Source of the DNA: Streptomyces violaceusniger | GTDB lineage: Bacteria > Actinomycetota > Actinomycetes > Streptomycetales > Streptomycetaceae | Length of the DNA: 64,000 nucleotides | Reading direction: 5' to 3' | Assembly (NCBI GenBank): GCA_005405945.1 | Contig: BJHW01000002.1 | Coordinates: 248,001-312,000, forward strand | Part shown: positions 7,947 to 16,716 of the stretch, one piece after another | Numbering within the stretch: the stretch's first letter is position 1 | How the letters are laid out: each line of letters begins with the position of its first letter | Position numbers and translations under genes: made by a program | The notes under the pieces: generated by a model | The model's database searches: none | Told to the model about the DNA's origin: nothing | What the model saw: the letters and a program-made list of their open reading frames with translations, nothing else

Positions 7947-8504
7947 ATGGCAACCGGACACACTGACCCCCAGCGGCGCGAGCGCATCCTCGCCGCGACC
8001 CTCGACCTCATCGCCGACGAGGGCATCGCACGCGTCTCCCACCGGAAGATCGCCGCCCGCGCCGGGGTGCCGCTGGGATCGATGACCTACCACTTCAGCG
8101 GCATGGACGACCTGCTGCGCGAAGCCTTCGGCCGCTTCACCGACCACATCGTGGCGGTGTTCGACGCGTATCTCAGCGCCCCGGCCGACCCCGAGCAAGC
8201 CAGAGCGGCCGTGGCCGACCTCGTCCACGTCCTGTCCGAGGGAAGCCAGCGCGACCTCGTACTCACCCAGGAGCTGTACACCCTCGCCGCCCGCCAGCCC
8301 GCATACCGGGAACTCACCCAGGAGTGGATGCGCCGCAGCCGTGTCCACCTGGAGAAGCACTTCGATCCGGACACGGCTCGCCAACTCGACGCCCTCATCG
8401 AGGGGTTGACCCTGCACCGGGCCCTGGCCCAGGAACCCCACGGCCGCACCCTGACGCTCGAGGCGATCGCCCGCATCACCGCAACCGGCGCACCGGCTCG
8501 CTGA
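7947..8504 (+). CDS. TetR/AcrR family transcriptional regulator
   Basis: Protein of 185 residues. The N-terminal HTH RILAATLDLIADEGIARVSHRKIAARAGVPLGSMTYHF is a clear TetR DNA-binding domain. The C-terminal half resembles the ligand domain of YcdC/BetI-like members. It follows the acetyltransferase gene by 10 bp. The two near-identical palindromes at 5875 and 7316 are its most probable targets, making it a local repressor of the MFS pump, the acetyltransferase and itself. Confidence 0.88.
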   Translation: MATGHTDPQRRERILAATLDLIADEGIARVSHRKIAARAGVPLGSMTYHFSGMDDLLREAFGRFTDHIVAVFDAYLSAPADPEQARAAVADLVHVLSEGSQRDLVLTQELYTLAARQPAYRELTQEWMRRSRVHLEKHFDPDTARQLDALIEGLTLHRALAQEPHGRTLTLEAIARITATGAPAR

Positions 8505-8596
8505 CCGGGACGCCACGCTGCGCGGCGTGGCCGCCGACTGGTGGGGGCGCGGCCCGGCGCTTCCGCTGTCTCCGTCCGTGCATCACCCACGGGCAT

Positions 8597-8610
8597 CTAC
8601 AGTGCTGTAG
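8597..8610. promoter_or_regulatory. BlaI-type operator upstream of tatA-like gene
   Basis: CTACAGTGCTGTAG, symmetric except at the centre, matches the TACANNNTGTA-type sites bound by BlaI-family repressors. A 19-base block including it (TCTACAGTGCTGTAGATTT) recurs, in the same orientation relative to its gene, upstream of terD. Confidence 0.6.
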
Positions 8611-8721
8611 ATTTTTATCGCGGTTCATCGAGCACCAGAACCGCGTTCGACAGGGCCCGCCGCGATGTCTCGGCGTGCTGCGACGCCACCACCACACCGT
8701 CCATGGAGAAAGCAGGCGCCC

Positions 8722-8991
8722 GTGCTAGGGATAAGCGAGCTGGCCCTCCTCCTCATCGTCGTCATCGTCGTCATCGGGGCCAAGAAGCTCCCCGAACTGG
8801 TCCGCTCCATGGGCAAGTCGGCCCGTATCTTCAAGAGCGAAGCCAAGGCGATGGCATCCGATGACGACAGTCAGCGGGACCGCTCCGGTCCGAGGGTCAT
8901 CCAGGCCCAGCCCGGCGATGTGATCAGCTCCCGGACAACGGACACCGAGCCGGGTAGCGGGAGCGGGAGCGGCGGCACCGGACCGCGCTGA
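8722..8991 (+). CDS. TatA/E-like twin-arginine translocase protein
   Basis: Protein of 89 residues. One N-terminal membrane helix (ISELALLLIVVIVVIGAKKLPEL) with the FG-like hinge replaced by GAKKLPEL leads into an amphipathic helix (SMGKSARIFKSEAKAM), the TatA signature. A long polar tail ends in Gly/Ser repeats. The GTG at 8722 is used because the helix starts right after it. No tatB or tatC is nearby, so this is an extra TatA paralogue, possibly induced on demand. The BlaI-type operator 110 bp upstream links its expression to terD. Confidence 0.8.
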   Translation: MLGISELALLLIVVIVVIGAKKLPELVRSMGKSARIFKSEAKAMASDDDSQRDRSGPRVIQAQPGDVISSRTTDTEPGSGSGSGGTGPR

Positions 8992-8992
8992 T

Positions 8993-9010
8993 CCCGCCAG
9001 GAGGGGCGGG
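8993..9010 (+). terminator. Hairpin terminator after the tatA-like gene
   Basis: CCCGCC and GGCGGG with a 6-base loop start 2 bp after the stop codon. Confidence 0.45.
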
Positions 9011-9141
9011 TCGGGTACGGCGCTGGTGTGGCCTGGTCGGCACGTCATGCGTGCGGCCCGCTCTCATCGTGAGGAGGCGGACCGCCATCGGGTCGATGGC
9101 CGGCGCCGCCTCGGGCCGGCGTCACGTCAGCGGCGGGGCCC

Positions 9142-9714
9142 TCACACATTGACGCCGTAGTCCTTGGCGATGCCCTCCAGGCCCGACGCATAACCCTGGC
9201 CGATCGCGCGGAACTTCCACTCCCCGTCTCGCCGGTACAGCTGGCCGAACACCATCGCGGTCTCATCGTGGCCGTCCTCGGTCAGCTCGAAGCGGCACAT
9301 CTCCACGCCCGCCGCCTGGTGCACCACGCGGATGTACGCATCGCGCACGCGACCGAAGGTGCTGGCCGCCCCTTCCTGATCGTGGATCGACACCACGAAG
9401 ACGACCGACTCCGCCTGCGGCGGCAGTAACGTGAAGTCGACGGCGATCTGCTCGTCATCTCCCTCACCCTCGCCGGTCCTGTTGTCGCCGGTGTGCCGAA
9501 CGGCGTTTTCGGGAGTTGCCCGGTTGTTGAAGAAGACGAAGTACTGATCCGACAGGACCCGTCCGTCCGCCCCCAGTACGAGGGCGCTCGCATCGAGGTC
9601 CACGTCGCCGGGGCCGGTGTTCACCTTCCAGCCGAGGCCCGCGACGACGCTGGCGATGCCGGGCTGGGAGCGGGTGAGGGAGAGGTTGCCGCCTTTGGAC
9701 AGGCTCACAGTCAC
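9142..9714 (-). CDS. TerD family protein
   Basis: Protein of 190 residues, the usual TerD length, starting VTVSLSKGGNLSLT. The calcium-binding acidic cluster is in GPGDVDLDASALVLGADG, and YFVFFNN and CRFEL are family marks. TerD proteins act in stress, tellurite and phage-related phenotypes in many bacteria and in differentiation in Streptomyces; the molecular reaction is unknown. The GTG at 9714 follows AGGAG. It stands alone, not in a ter operon. The promoter region carries the same operator as the tatA-like gene, so both probably answer one BlaI-type signal. Confidence 0.92.
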   Translation of the reverse strand: MTVSLSKGGNLSLTRSQPGIASVVAGLGWKVNTGPGDVDLDASALVLGADGRVLSDQYFVFFNNRATPENAVRHTGDNRTGEGEGDDEQIAVDFTLLPPQAESVVFVVSIHDQEGAASTFGRVRDAYIRVVHQAAGVEMCRFELTEDGHDETAMVFGQLYRRDGEWKFRAIGQGYASGLEGIAKDYGVNV

Positions 9715-9821
9715 AGGGCACAGCTCCTGGTTCGAAGTGACCAACACACGGGGGTGGACAGGCGCGAAGGCTCGCGGAAGTAGCTTTCCGCCGTCGCCAC
9801 GTGCCGGATCCGGCCGTAAAT

Positions 9822-9835
9822 CTACAGCACTGTAG
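9822..9835. promoter_or_regulatory. BlaI-type operator upstream of terD
   Basis: CTACAGCACTGTAG is the exact reverse complement of the site before the tatA-like gene, and identity extends to 19 bases. It sits about 108 bp upstream of the terD start and about 1.2 kb from the blaI gene, the natural candidate regulator. Confidence 0.6.
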
Positions 9836-9957
9836 AAGTGTGGGTGTGCCGCAACCGATCATATGAAGCCAGGGGAGGCGAGGGCGAGGCGCGCCCGGCG
9901 ACCGGGTGTCCGGGCGCGCGGACTCCGGTACGACACGGGGGATACGCCCCGGGGCCG

Positions 9958-10029
9958 CCGTACCCGCCGTACCCGCCGTACCCGCCGTACCCGCCGTACC
10001 CGGCGGATCCGCCGTACCCGCCGTACCCG
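9958..10029. repeat. Nine-bp tandem repeat, eight units
   Basis: Seven perfect copies of CCGTACCCG plus one degenerate unit (GCGGATCCG, sixth) follow the M56 peptidase gene. Read on the plus strand they would give Tyr-Pro-Pro repeats, and on the minus strand Tyr-Gly-Gly. With the peptidase frame repaired the array is non-coding. Confidence 0.8.
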
Positions 10030-10053
10030 GCTGTGCGGCGCGCGGCGGCCCGG

Positions 10054-10982
10054 CTATACCGGGGTGGCCGCGTGCAGGATGACGAACAGCGTGACCGCCG
10101 AGTTCGCCGAGGACAGCGCCGACGCCGTGGTACCCATGGCGGCCCCCCACGCGGCCAGGCCCACCGCCGTGAAAACGGGGGCCAGACGCGCCCGGCGGGG
10201 GCCGGACTCAGCAGAGCGGCCACCCGGCGCGGCACCGGTCCCATGGCCGCGAAACCCGCCAGCGTGGCGACCGGCGCCCCGCGGGAGATCAGCGCGGACC
10301 TGCCCACCGCCAGCGCCACGGTGCGCCGGCTGCCGATCGCTTGGGCCGCCTCCTCGTCCGCCCACCGCTCGGCCGTGTAGGCGACCGCGGTCCGCAGCGG
10401 GCGCAGGAACGGGTTGGCTCGCGCCGCGAGTTGCACGGTGAGCAGGAACCGATGGTGGCGGCGGGCCAGATGCGCGCGCTCGTGAGCGAACAGCGCCCGG
10501 CGTTCGGCCGGACGCAGCCCGGTGAGCATCCCGGTACTCACCACGACCCGGTCACGCCTGCCCGGCAGCGCGTAGGCATACGGCAGTTCGTCCCGCAGCA
10601 CCGCCACCGGCGTGGCGGGCAGACCCGCGAGCGCGCGCTCGGCCCGGCGCCGTACGCGCTGATGACGCCACACCGTGCGTACGCACGCGGCGAGTACGGA
10701 GAGCAGCGCGGGGATGGCGGCCTTGCCCGCCACCTCGTCATACGGGACGGCCTCGCGCACCTCCGGGTCCGACCAGCCGTCCGGCAGCGGGTTGCCGGGC
10801 AATTGCGCGGTGCCGACCACCATCAACAGCGCCAGACACAGCGTGCTGCACACCGCGAACACCCCCGCGACCGCCGACAGCAGCCAGGTCGCCGCACGCG
10901 GGTGCAGATGCTGCTCGGCCAGGCGGGCGATCGGCCACGCCGTCAAGGGCAGCACCAGCGGCAGGAAGACGAAGACCCCCAT
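10054..10982 (-). CDS. M56 family membrane metallopeptidase (BlaR1-like sensor), one base missing
   Basis: Membrane-bound zinc peptidase of about 309 residues when repaired. Helices lie near residues 5-20, 32-58 and 85-100, and HERAH, the HExxH zinc motif, is in LFAHERAHLARRHH. A final helix GLAAWGAAMGTTAS is followed by SANSAVTLFVILHAATPV. The frame breaks at the G run 10177-10181, where one base appears lost; restoring it gives this normal C-terminus and a length divisible by three. It lies 8 bp after blaI in the same operon. In the BlaR1/BlaI model the peptidase cleaves BlaI after sensing a signal. There is no penicillin-binding domain, so the signal is not obviously a beta-lactam. Confidence 0.85.
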
Positions 10983-10990
10983 GAGCCCCT

Positions 10991-11374
10991 CTACTCCTCC
11001 GCTTCCCTGGCCTGCTCCAACAGGCTCCGCAATACCTGCTCATCCTGCGGCGGCAGGCCGGTCACGAAGCTGGCCAGCACCGCCTCGCGGTCACTCTCCC
11101 CGTCCAGCACCCGCCGCATCCTCAAGGCCGCCAAGCCCGCCTCGTCGGCGGTCGGAGTCCAGACGAACGACCGGCCCGCCTTCTCCCGCGTCACCGCCCC
11201 CTTGGCCAGGAGCCGCGTGAGAATGGTGATCACGGTGGTGTAGGCGAGAGTGCCGCCGAGTCGTTCTTGGACCCATGTCGTGCTCACCGGCCCCGGCGCC
11301 TCGTGCAGCGCCACCAGCACCTGCGACTCCAGCTCGCCTTGACCGCGCCGTCGGCCGCGCTCCTGGTCTCTCAC
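10991..11374 (-). CDS. BlaI/MecI/CopY family transcriptional repressor
   Basis: Protein of 127 residues. The N-terminal winged helix LESQVLVALHEAPGPVSTTWVQERLGGTLAYTTVITILTRLLAKGAV is diagnostic, followed by a helical dimerisation part (REAVLASFVTGLPPQDEQVLRSLLEQA). The GTG at 11374 follows GGAGGG. First gene of a two-gene operon with the M56 peptidase, the usual sensor partner. No CTACAG palindrome is visible at its own promoter; the two clear sites lie before terD and the tatA-like gene, suggesting it controls those. Confidence 0.9.
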   Translation of the reverse strand: MRDQERGRRRGQGELESQVLVALHEAPGPVSTTWVQERLGGTLAYTTVITILTRLLAKGAVTREKAGRSFVWTPTADEAGLAALRMRRVLDGESDREAVLASFVTGLPPQDEQVLRSLLEQAREAEE

Positions 11375-11654
11375 CCCGCCACCCTCCACTCGCGTCAGCA
11401 GGCTGTGCTCAGGCCGTGCGGTGTGGGGCGTCGGCGGCCTGTGTCCCGGACCTCTTTCTATCGCGCCGACGCGGTTCGTCACAGTCGAGTCTTCCCGCGC
11501 CGGGCACCTCCCGTGGCCAAAAGGGCATCCACCGGGGCGGACGCCCCCGTCAGGCCGCGGCTCGACGAGAACTGTCGCGCCGGGCACGCCTGGAAAAGCC
11601 TACGGGCCGCTGTCGATCCCGCCACGTCCCGTTCGACGTCCTGATGTGGGGCAC

Positions 11655-11864
11655 CTCGCCACACGAGACGGCGACCCGATCACGGTCCTCGAACAGGCGC
11701 GGGAGGCGGCGCGGGGCAAGGACGTCAGCCTCGGCGGCGGGGTCACCACCATCCGGCAGTACCTTGATGCCGACCTCGTCGACACCATGCACGTCGCGGT
11801 CGCGCAGGTGGAACTCGGTTCTGGGGTTCGGCTCTGGGAGTCCCCCGATGAGCTGCTCGACTGA
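11655..11864 (+). pseudogene. Dihydrofolate-reductase-like (RibD C-terminal) gene fragment
   Basis: Only the last 60-70 residues remain: PITVLEQAREAARGKDVSLGGG, then TIRQYLDADLVDTMHVAVAQVELGSGVRLWE, the C-terminal half of YyaP-like reductases. There is no start, nucleotide-binding N-terminus or upstream frame of the same family. It ends head-on against a second decayed member on the other strand. Confidence 0.65.
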
Positions 11865-11886
11865 TCACCGGTCTGACCGGTGATCA
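11862..11886. repeat. Perfect 12-bp inverted repeat at the junction of two decayed genes
   Basis: TGATCACCGGTC (11862-11873) and GACCGGTGATCA (11875-11886) surround a single base. It contains the stop of the plus-strand fragment and the codons where the minus-strand gene leaves its family. It could be a recombination scar or a shared bidirectional terminator. Confidence 0.6.
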
Positions 11887-12323
11887 CAGGGAAGAGTGTC
11901 ACCTGGACGCGGTCGACCAGGCCGACGGCCATCAGCGCCCGGTTCAGCGACATGCTGCCGTGCGAGCGCAACGGTACCTCGGACTCCTTCTTGAGCCGGG
12001 CGACGACGTCGACGGCGTCACCGCTCACGACGGTCGCTTCCGGCCAGTCGAGAGGTCCATCCAGGGTGGTCGACACCACCGTCGCGGGCAGGTTCATCAT
12101 CCGGGTGACTCATGGGTCACGCCCTGGCCGGGGTCAGTGCCTGCGCGAACGTCCGATAGGTGTTGGCCCCGAAGATCATCCGCTGCTCGGCCTCGTACAG
12201 GGAGAGGCGGCGGTCGAGTAGTTCGGGGCCTTGCTTGCCCCAGTAGCCGCCCCAGTCGCGACTGCTGGGGCTGCCGTAGCCGTCGAGGGTGGAAAAGACG
12301 TCAAAGGTGTAGGTGGCGGTCAT
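11875..12323 (-). pseudogene. Dihydrofolate-reductase-like protein, decayed
   Basis: Starts normally at ATG 12323 after a GAGGA site, MTATYTFDVFSTLDGYGS..., with RMIFGANTYRTFAQ. The frame breaks near 12120; then an in-frame TGA at 12112-12110 replaces the Trp of an expected DPWVTR. NLPATVVSTTLDGPLDWPEATVVSG and the substrate-site part GSMSLNRALMAVGLVDRVQVTLFPVITG follow. The last 30 or so residues are missing at the 11862-11886 junction. Three different lesions make this a genuine pseudogene rather than a sequencing artefact. Confidence 0.75.
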
Positions 12324-12454
12324 GATGCTGTCCTCGGTTGTGGTTGAGCAGGTACGCGGATTTAGACGGGACGTCACGGCGCAACTCATCGCTGTTCAAC
12401 GGCGGAGGTGTAAGAAGTTGTTGTCCTGAGGGGCGTTCGTTGAACGGGAGTCTC

Positions 12455-12639
12455 AGGTAGGCGCCGAGTCGCTTCGGGATGGATGCGGAGAGCTGGTCGT
12501 ACAGGTTGAGGGGCTGGGTGAGACCGTGGACCCCCGCTGGGGTACGCCGCCGCGTCAGCGGATGCTGGGGCGCATGCGTATCGACCTCGATCCCGGGACC
12601 ACGGGTCCCACTCCCTTCTACAAGCTGCTGACCTCGGTC
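12455..12639. repeat. Left flank copy of integrase/flavin-reductase junction
   Basis: 12455-12512 matches 27473-27530 (53 of 58 bases), and 12536-12639 matches 27677-27780 (97 of 104). The first block encodes, on the minus strand, a piece of a serine integrase N-terminus (NLYDQLSA...KRLGAYLR). The second encodes, on the plus strand, the first 22 residues of the flavin reductase (MRIDLDPGTTGPTPFYKLLT). About 123 bp between the blocks is missing here relative to the right copy. Homology stops abruptly at 12639 inside the reductase. Confidence 0.8.
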
Positions 12640-13067
12640 GTCGCGGAAGGCCTTCTGCCGGCGTGGGTGTACAGGTACGGTCCGCTAGGTGCGTGTACGG
12701 ATGAAACCTCCATTTATGAGCGCAGTGTGTTGGCCGGTCAGCGGGACCCGTGCGGCACGCGGTCTGGGGCAGTGTGGATGATGGAGCGTTTTACAATGAG
12801 GTGTCCCTGGATATACCAGTGCTGTTCAAGTGGCAGTTCACTCGTTGGTGTGATATTTGTGCCGCAAATTGAAGTTTCTGCGAGTGACCGTGTAGGTAGC
12901 GGAATGATGCTACGACTGAGCATCAGTGAGTATCAGTCAAGGTGACTACGTGCTAGGGCCGGTCGCCCAAGCAGGTGAACCTTTTCTCGATACTCTGGTA
13001 CGCCAACTGGAGCCGGAGGCTCGCGCAGTGCTCTACGCTGGTCCTCTCGTATACCTGGGGGGCATAG
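12640..13067. other. AT-richer intergenic stretch before the NLR gene
   Basis: No recognisable gene. Base composition shifts visibly toward A and T compared with DNA left of 12.3 kb. It must contain the promoter of the NACHT gene; the only weak candidate is TTGAAG with TAGGTA 18 bp downstream, near 12868-12897, and I do not trust it. Confidence 0.4.
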
Positions 13068-15730
13068 GTGGAACCTGCAGCTATTGGTGCTCGCTTAGCC
13101 TCGAGTGTCGTATTCCCGCTGGTCAGGAGATTGTTCGTCTCGGAGAGTGCTGGGGCGGGGCTCGTTGACAAGCCCGTGCGTGTCTCAGGACTGGTGTCGT
13201 TCAAAGGCGAGAAGCGCACTCTGTCCGACCGTGAGTTGCAGAAGATCGCTGACGAGTTGGTGCGGCGCGCTGCGCAGTCCACCGGAGTCGAGGGGCGGAT
13301 CCCGTCCTATGAACTACGCGCGGTGGCTCACGCGGTAGCTGACTCCTTACGTGCCATTGGCGATCTGGACATGGACGATGTGCAAGCGGTAAGCCTTGGA
13401 CATTTAGCCTTGTCTCAGCGTCTTAGATCCCAAAGTCCGACTGCAACTCTCGGACTGTCAAGCGACGCGATCACTCTGCACGCGAGTGTCATGGACACTG
13501 CTTGCCTTCACGTACTGCACTTCTTCACTCAGCGGTCTGAATTCGTGCCAAGAACGCTGGTAGAACAGAGTCGTCGGCTCGATGACCTACGAGCGAAGGT
13601 CGATGCATTACTCTTTCGGGCTCCCTCGCCGGCGGATAGCCCCTTTGAAGATCGTTATGCGACATACATCATGTCGAAGTACGGCAAGTTGACTATTTTC
13701 GGGCTTGATCTTCCCGGGATGTCTGCTGTTTGGCCTCTGGATGCTGCCTATCTGAGCTTGGATGCTGCATCCAGAGGAGCAAGTGATGTTCCTTTGCTGC
13801 TTCCTGCCGATCATGTATTAGAGGGGCGTAACCGAGTACTGCTCAGGGGCGTTGCCGGATCTGGGAAAACAACTCTTGTGCAGTGGCTCGCGGTCACTGC
13901 GACCCAAGAAGAGCCTGACGAGCACCTGCTCTATGTGTGGGGACTTGTGCCGTTCGTGCTTCCGCTGCGGGCACTTACTCGAGACGGAGCATCATTCCCC
14001 ACCCCGGACCAATTCCTTGCGGCAGTAGGCTGCCCCTGGCAACACTTCAGCCAACGGGATGGTTTGACCGAGTTTTGTCGTCCGGCCGTGGTTTGATCCT
14101 CATCGACGGCATGGATGAAGTTCCGGAAAATGAACGGGAGGGTGCACGGCGCTGGTTGCAAGATCTTCTCGCTGCTTACCCTAAGAACCGTTGGCTAATT
14201 ACATCGCGGCCTTCTGCGGTTCGGGAAGAGTGGTTGGCCGATGAGGGGTTCATCGAGCTGGATATGGCTCCAATGAGTCGGGACAACGTGGCATCGTTCA
14301 TCAATCGGTGGCATAAGGCAGCCGGTATTGGCGATCAGTATGCTCCGGAACTGATTGGAGAGGTGCAGGCTAAGCAGGCACTCGGTCGGCTCGCAGCCAA
14401 CCCTCTTATGTGTGCACTCATTTGCGCTCTACACCAGGATCGACGCGGCTTTCTCCCTGACGGTCGAAAGGAACTCTACGATGCGGCGCTTTCCATGCTT
14501 CTCTCGCGCCGTGACCGTGAGCGCGGTATCTACAAACCCGGGATGATCCGCATCGGCGAAGCTCATCACATTCAGCTTATCCAGAAGCTTGCCTACTGGA
14601 TGATTAGAAATGGCCGAGTAGAGATGGGTCGAGGTGATGCTGTGGACTTGCTGGCGCAGTCGCTTCCTGCGATTCCACAGGTCGCTGAGCAAGGGTCGCC
14701 TGAGGAAATCTATCGACACTTGTTGGTTCGAAGCGGCCTGTTGCGTGAGCCGAGTGTCGGATCAATGGATTTTATTCACCGCACTTTTCAGGACTACTTG
14801 GGGGCGAAGGCTGCTGTTGAGGGTCTTGATTTTGATTTCCTCATCTCAAATGCTCACCTCGACCAGTGGGAGGACGTGATCAGGATGGCCGTTGCCCACG
14901 CCCGACCGGCCGAACGAGTTCGACTTTTCAATGGTCTGTTGCAGCGAGGTGACTCATCGATGGACGGCCGTCATCGGTTGCACCTGCTGGCGGCTGCCTG
15001 TCTAGAGCATGCTACCGAATTGGATCCATCTGTCAGGGATGCAGTGCAAAAGCGTGCTGCTGCTTTGATTCCTCCCCGCTCGGCTGAGCAAGCGAGAGCA
15101 TTGGCAGACGTGGGGCCTGTTGCTCTGGAATTACTGCCTGGCCCACAAAATTTGCCAAATAAGAAAGGATCCGCCGAGGATAAAAAGGCGTCGAACGAAG
15201 ACTACTTTACGGTTATGGCAGCCGCGCGTATTGCGACCGATGCAGCGATTCCAGTTCTGGTTCGTTATAGAAGCCACAAGGATCTGCGTGTGCGGGCCGA
15301 GCTGGTTCGAGTGTGGGGGAGGTTCGACACCGCCCACTTTGGGGAAGAAGTGGTGGCATATCTTGACGAGTCGAATCTGTACTTTCCTGTCTCGAATGAA
15401 CGAGAGCTGCGTGAATTGCAGAGGTATGGAGGTAGGGCTCGGATTAAGGTCATCGGAGATATTTCTCAGGAAGATCTCATGGGTGTAATTTCTCCTGGCA
15501 GGTTGACCCATTTATGGGTGGCTGTAGATGTCGGGTGGACTTGGGAATGGCTTTCCATGTTCCCCAATCTTGGGGTGCTAACGCTAGAAACCTCTCTGGT
15601 GAGCGTTGACGTGACATCGCTAGCAGATGTGCGATTGCGTGAGGTTAGAGTGCCGACGGGAGTAGCAATCCTCGGGTCCGAGAGCCTGTCTCCGGCCGTT
15701 AAAGTCGTCTCGGACGACCTAATTGGGTAG
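13068..15730 (+). CDS. NACHT-domain STAND NTPase, bacterial NLR-like, one base missing
   Basis: About 887 residues when repaired. The N-terminal helical domain begins EPAAIGARLASSVVFPLVRRLF, a type found in front of actinobacterial NACHT proteins. The NACHT domain has Walker A GVAGSGKTT near residue 265 and Walker B LILIDGMDEVP with the Asp-Glu pair, then SRPSAVREEW and the winged-helix part ending FIHRTFQDYLGAKAAVEG. The C-terminal half is helical, with a short leucine-rich stretch (NLGVLTLETSLVSVDVTSLADVRL). One C is missing at 14033-14036; repair joins VGCP to LATLQPTGWFDRVL. bNACHT proteins of this type are antiphage sensors. GTG start after a G-rich site. Codon use is AT-richer than neighbours, so it was probably acquired. 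Confidence 0.85.
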
Positions 15731-16042
15731 GAGTTACTTTTGGCTGCGTACTACTGGGGACCAGGGGGTGCACCTGATCTGCCGTGAACGCGTTGTCCAG
15801 CATGACGGTCACGCGCAGGCTCGCGGTGAAGGGGCGCCACAGCGTCACACGTGGTCTGGGCCGGCATGTCGGCTTTCCCCCAGGGCTCGCACTCAGGTCC
15901 GCGTCCGCGACCAGCCGCTCAGCGGCCAGGTACCGGGAGAACTCAAGTGGCTGATGAAAGTGGGCCCGCAGGTGGGAGAGCAACCTCCTGAGATTTCAGG
16001 TTCAGTTGTGACCCCGCCAGAGGGAAATGTAGCGTCACGATC
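15731..16042. other. Gap after the NLR gene with a promoter-like pair
   Basis: No gene recognised. TTGTGA (16006-16011) and TAGCGT (16030-16035), 18 bp apart, look like a promoter whose start would fall on the ATG at 16043. Confidence 0.35.
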
Positions 16043-16243
16043 ATGAAATCGCTGGCTGGCACCACCACCGACCGGGCACCGACAGGCCCTGCCGCCACCG
16101 ACGAAGCATTACCCACTCAGCCCGCTGGAGTGGCCGGGCTCATGTCACCGTCACCCGACATCTGCGTGACTGTGACGAGGATTATTAATCGGCACAAAGG
16201 AGGGATGGTTGGCACCAAGAACGCCTGTGCATCGCGATCTTGA
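16043..16243 (+). CDS. Short hypothetical protein, possibly truncated
   Basis: Sixty-six residues beginning MKSLAGTTTDRAP, Ala/Pro/Thr-rich, with no recognised domain. It is listed because a promoter-like pair directly abuts the ATG in leaderless fashion. Its 3' end overlaps the HAD fragment on the other strand, so it may be the start of a gene lost during rearrangement. Confidence 0.22.
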   Translation: MKSLAGTTTDRAPTGPAATDEALPTQPAGVAGLMSPSPDICVTVTRIINRHKGGMVGTKNACASRS

Positions 16244-16502
16244 TGCCAGCCGCGCGGGCGCGCTCCGCAGCGGCGACGATCTGCGGCTCGGGGCGGAGGT
16301 TGGCCAGGGCACGCCGCATGAGGTCAGTAGGGTCGATGCCGAGGATTCCGCCGATGACGTGATTCCATTCCTCTTGGCTTGCCTCGCCGACTTCAAGGGC
16401 TGAGTACACCCGGACACCTTCTCGGTGCTCTGCCAGGGCACGGAAGTAGGCCCCTGGCGGCAGGCCCTCAGACTTCTCGAACCCTTGGCCGTTGAGTTTC
16501 AT
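16185..16502 (-). pseudogene. HAD family hydrolase, truncated at both ends
   Basis: The frame upstream of the ATG (16503-16560) reads RGLIRNVGDVLTTP, where a HAD motif I with Asp would stand, and has no good start. Then come LPPGAYFRALAEHREGVRVYSALEVG and EEWNHVIGGILGIDPTDLMRRALANLRPEPQIVAAAERARAAGIKIA, a typical cap and motif II approach. The protein stops where the SNS motif should begin, so about half the domain is missing. It is third in line after the XRE and HD genes and marks the left edge of the cluster. Confidence 0.65.
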
Positions 16503-16716
16503 TGGTGTGGTCAGGACGTCGCCGACGTTGCGGATCAGGCCGCGGTAGGTGGGGTTTAATGTGGTTCCTTCCGGTTGCGTCTGGTGCCGGAAATGGTCCC
16601 CCTGTCGCTTCCGCGACGGCCGGGGGACCGTGATGCTCTGCTGCGAGGGCTAGCCCGCTGTCTGGACGTTGACGGCGCACGCACGCAGTTCTGCATGCTC
16701 GGATGCGGCGTGCTGG

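Noticed and set aside
9142..9714. Tellurite-resistance operon
   Set aside because: Only a single terD is present with no terB, terC, terE or terZ neighbours.
9838..10380. Plus-strand protein with PPYPPYP repeats
   Set aside because: It lies antisense to the M56 peptidase, has no start signal, and the repeats come from the 9-bp array.
12455..12639. tRNA gene as integration site at the island edge
   Set aside because: No tRNA-like sequence seen at either edge; the duplicated block is protein-coding.
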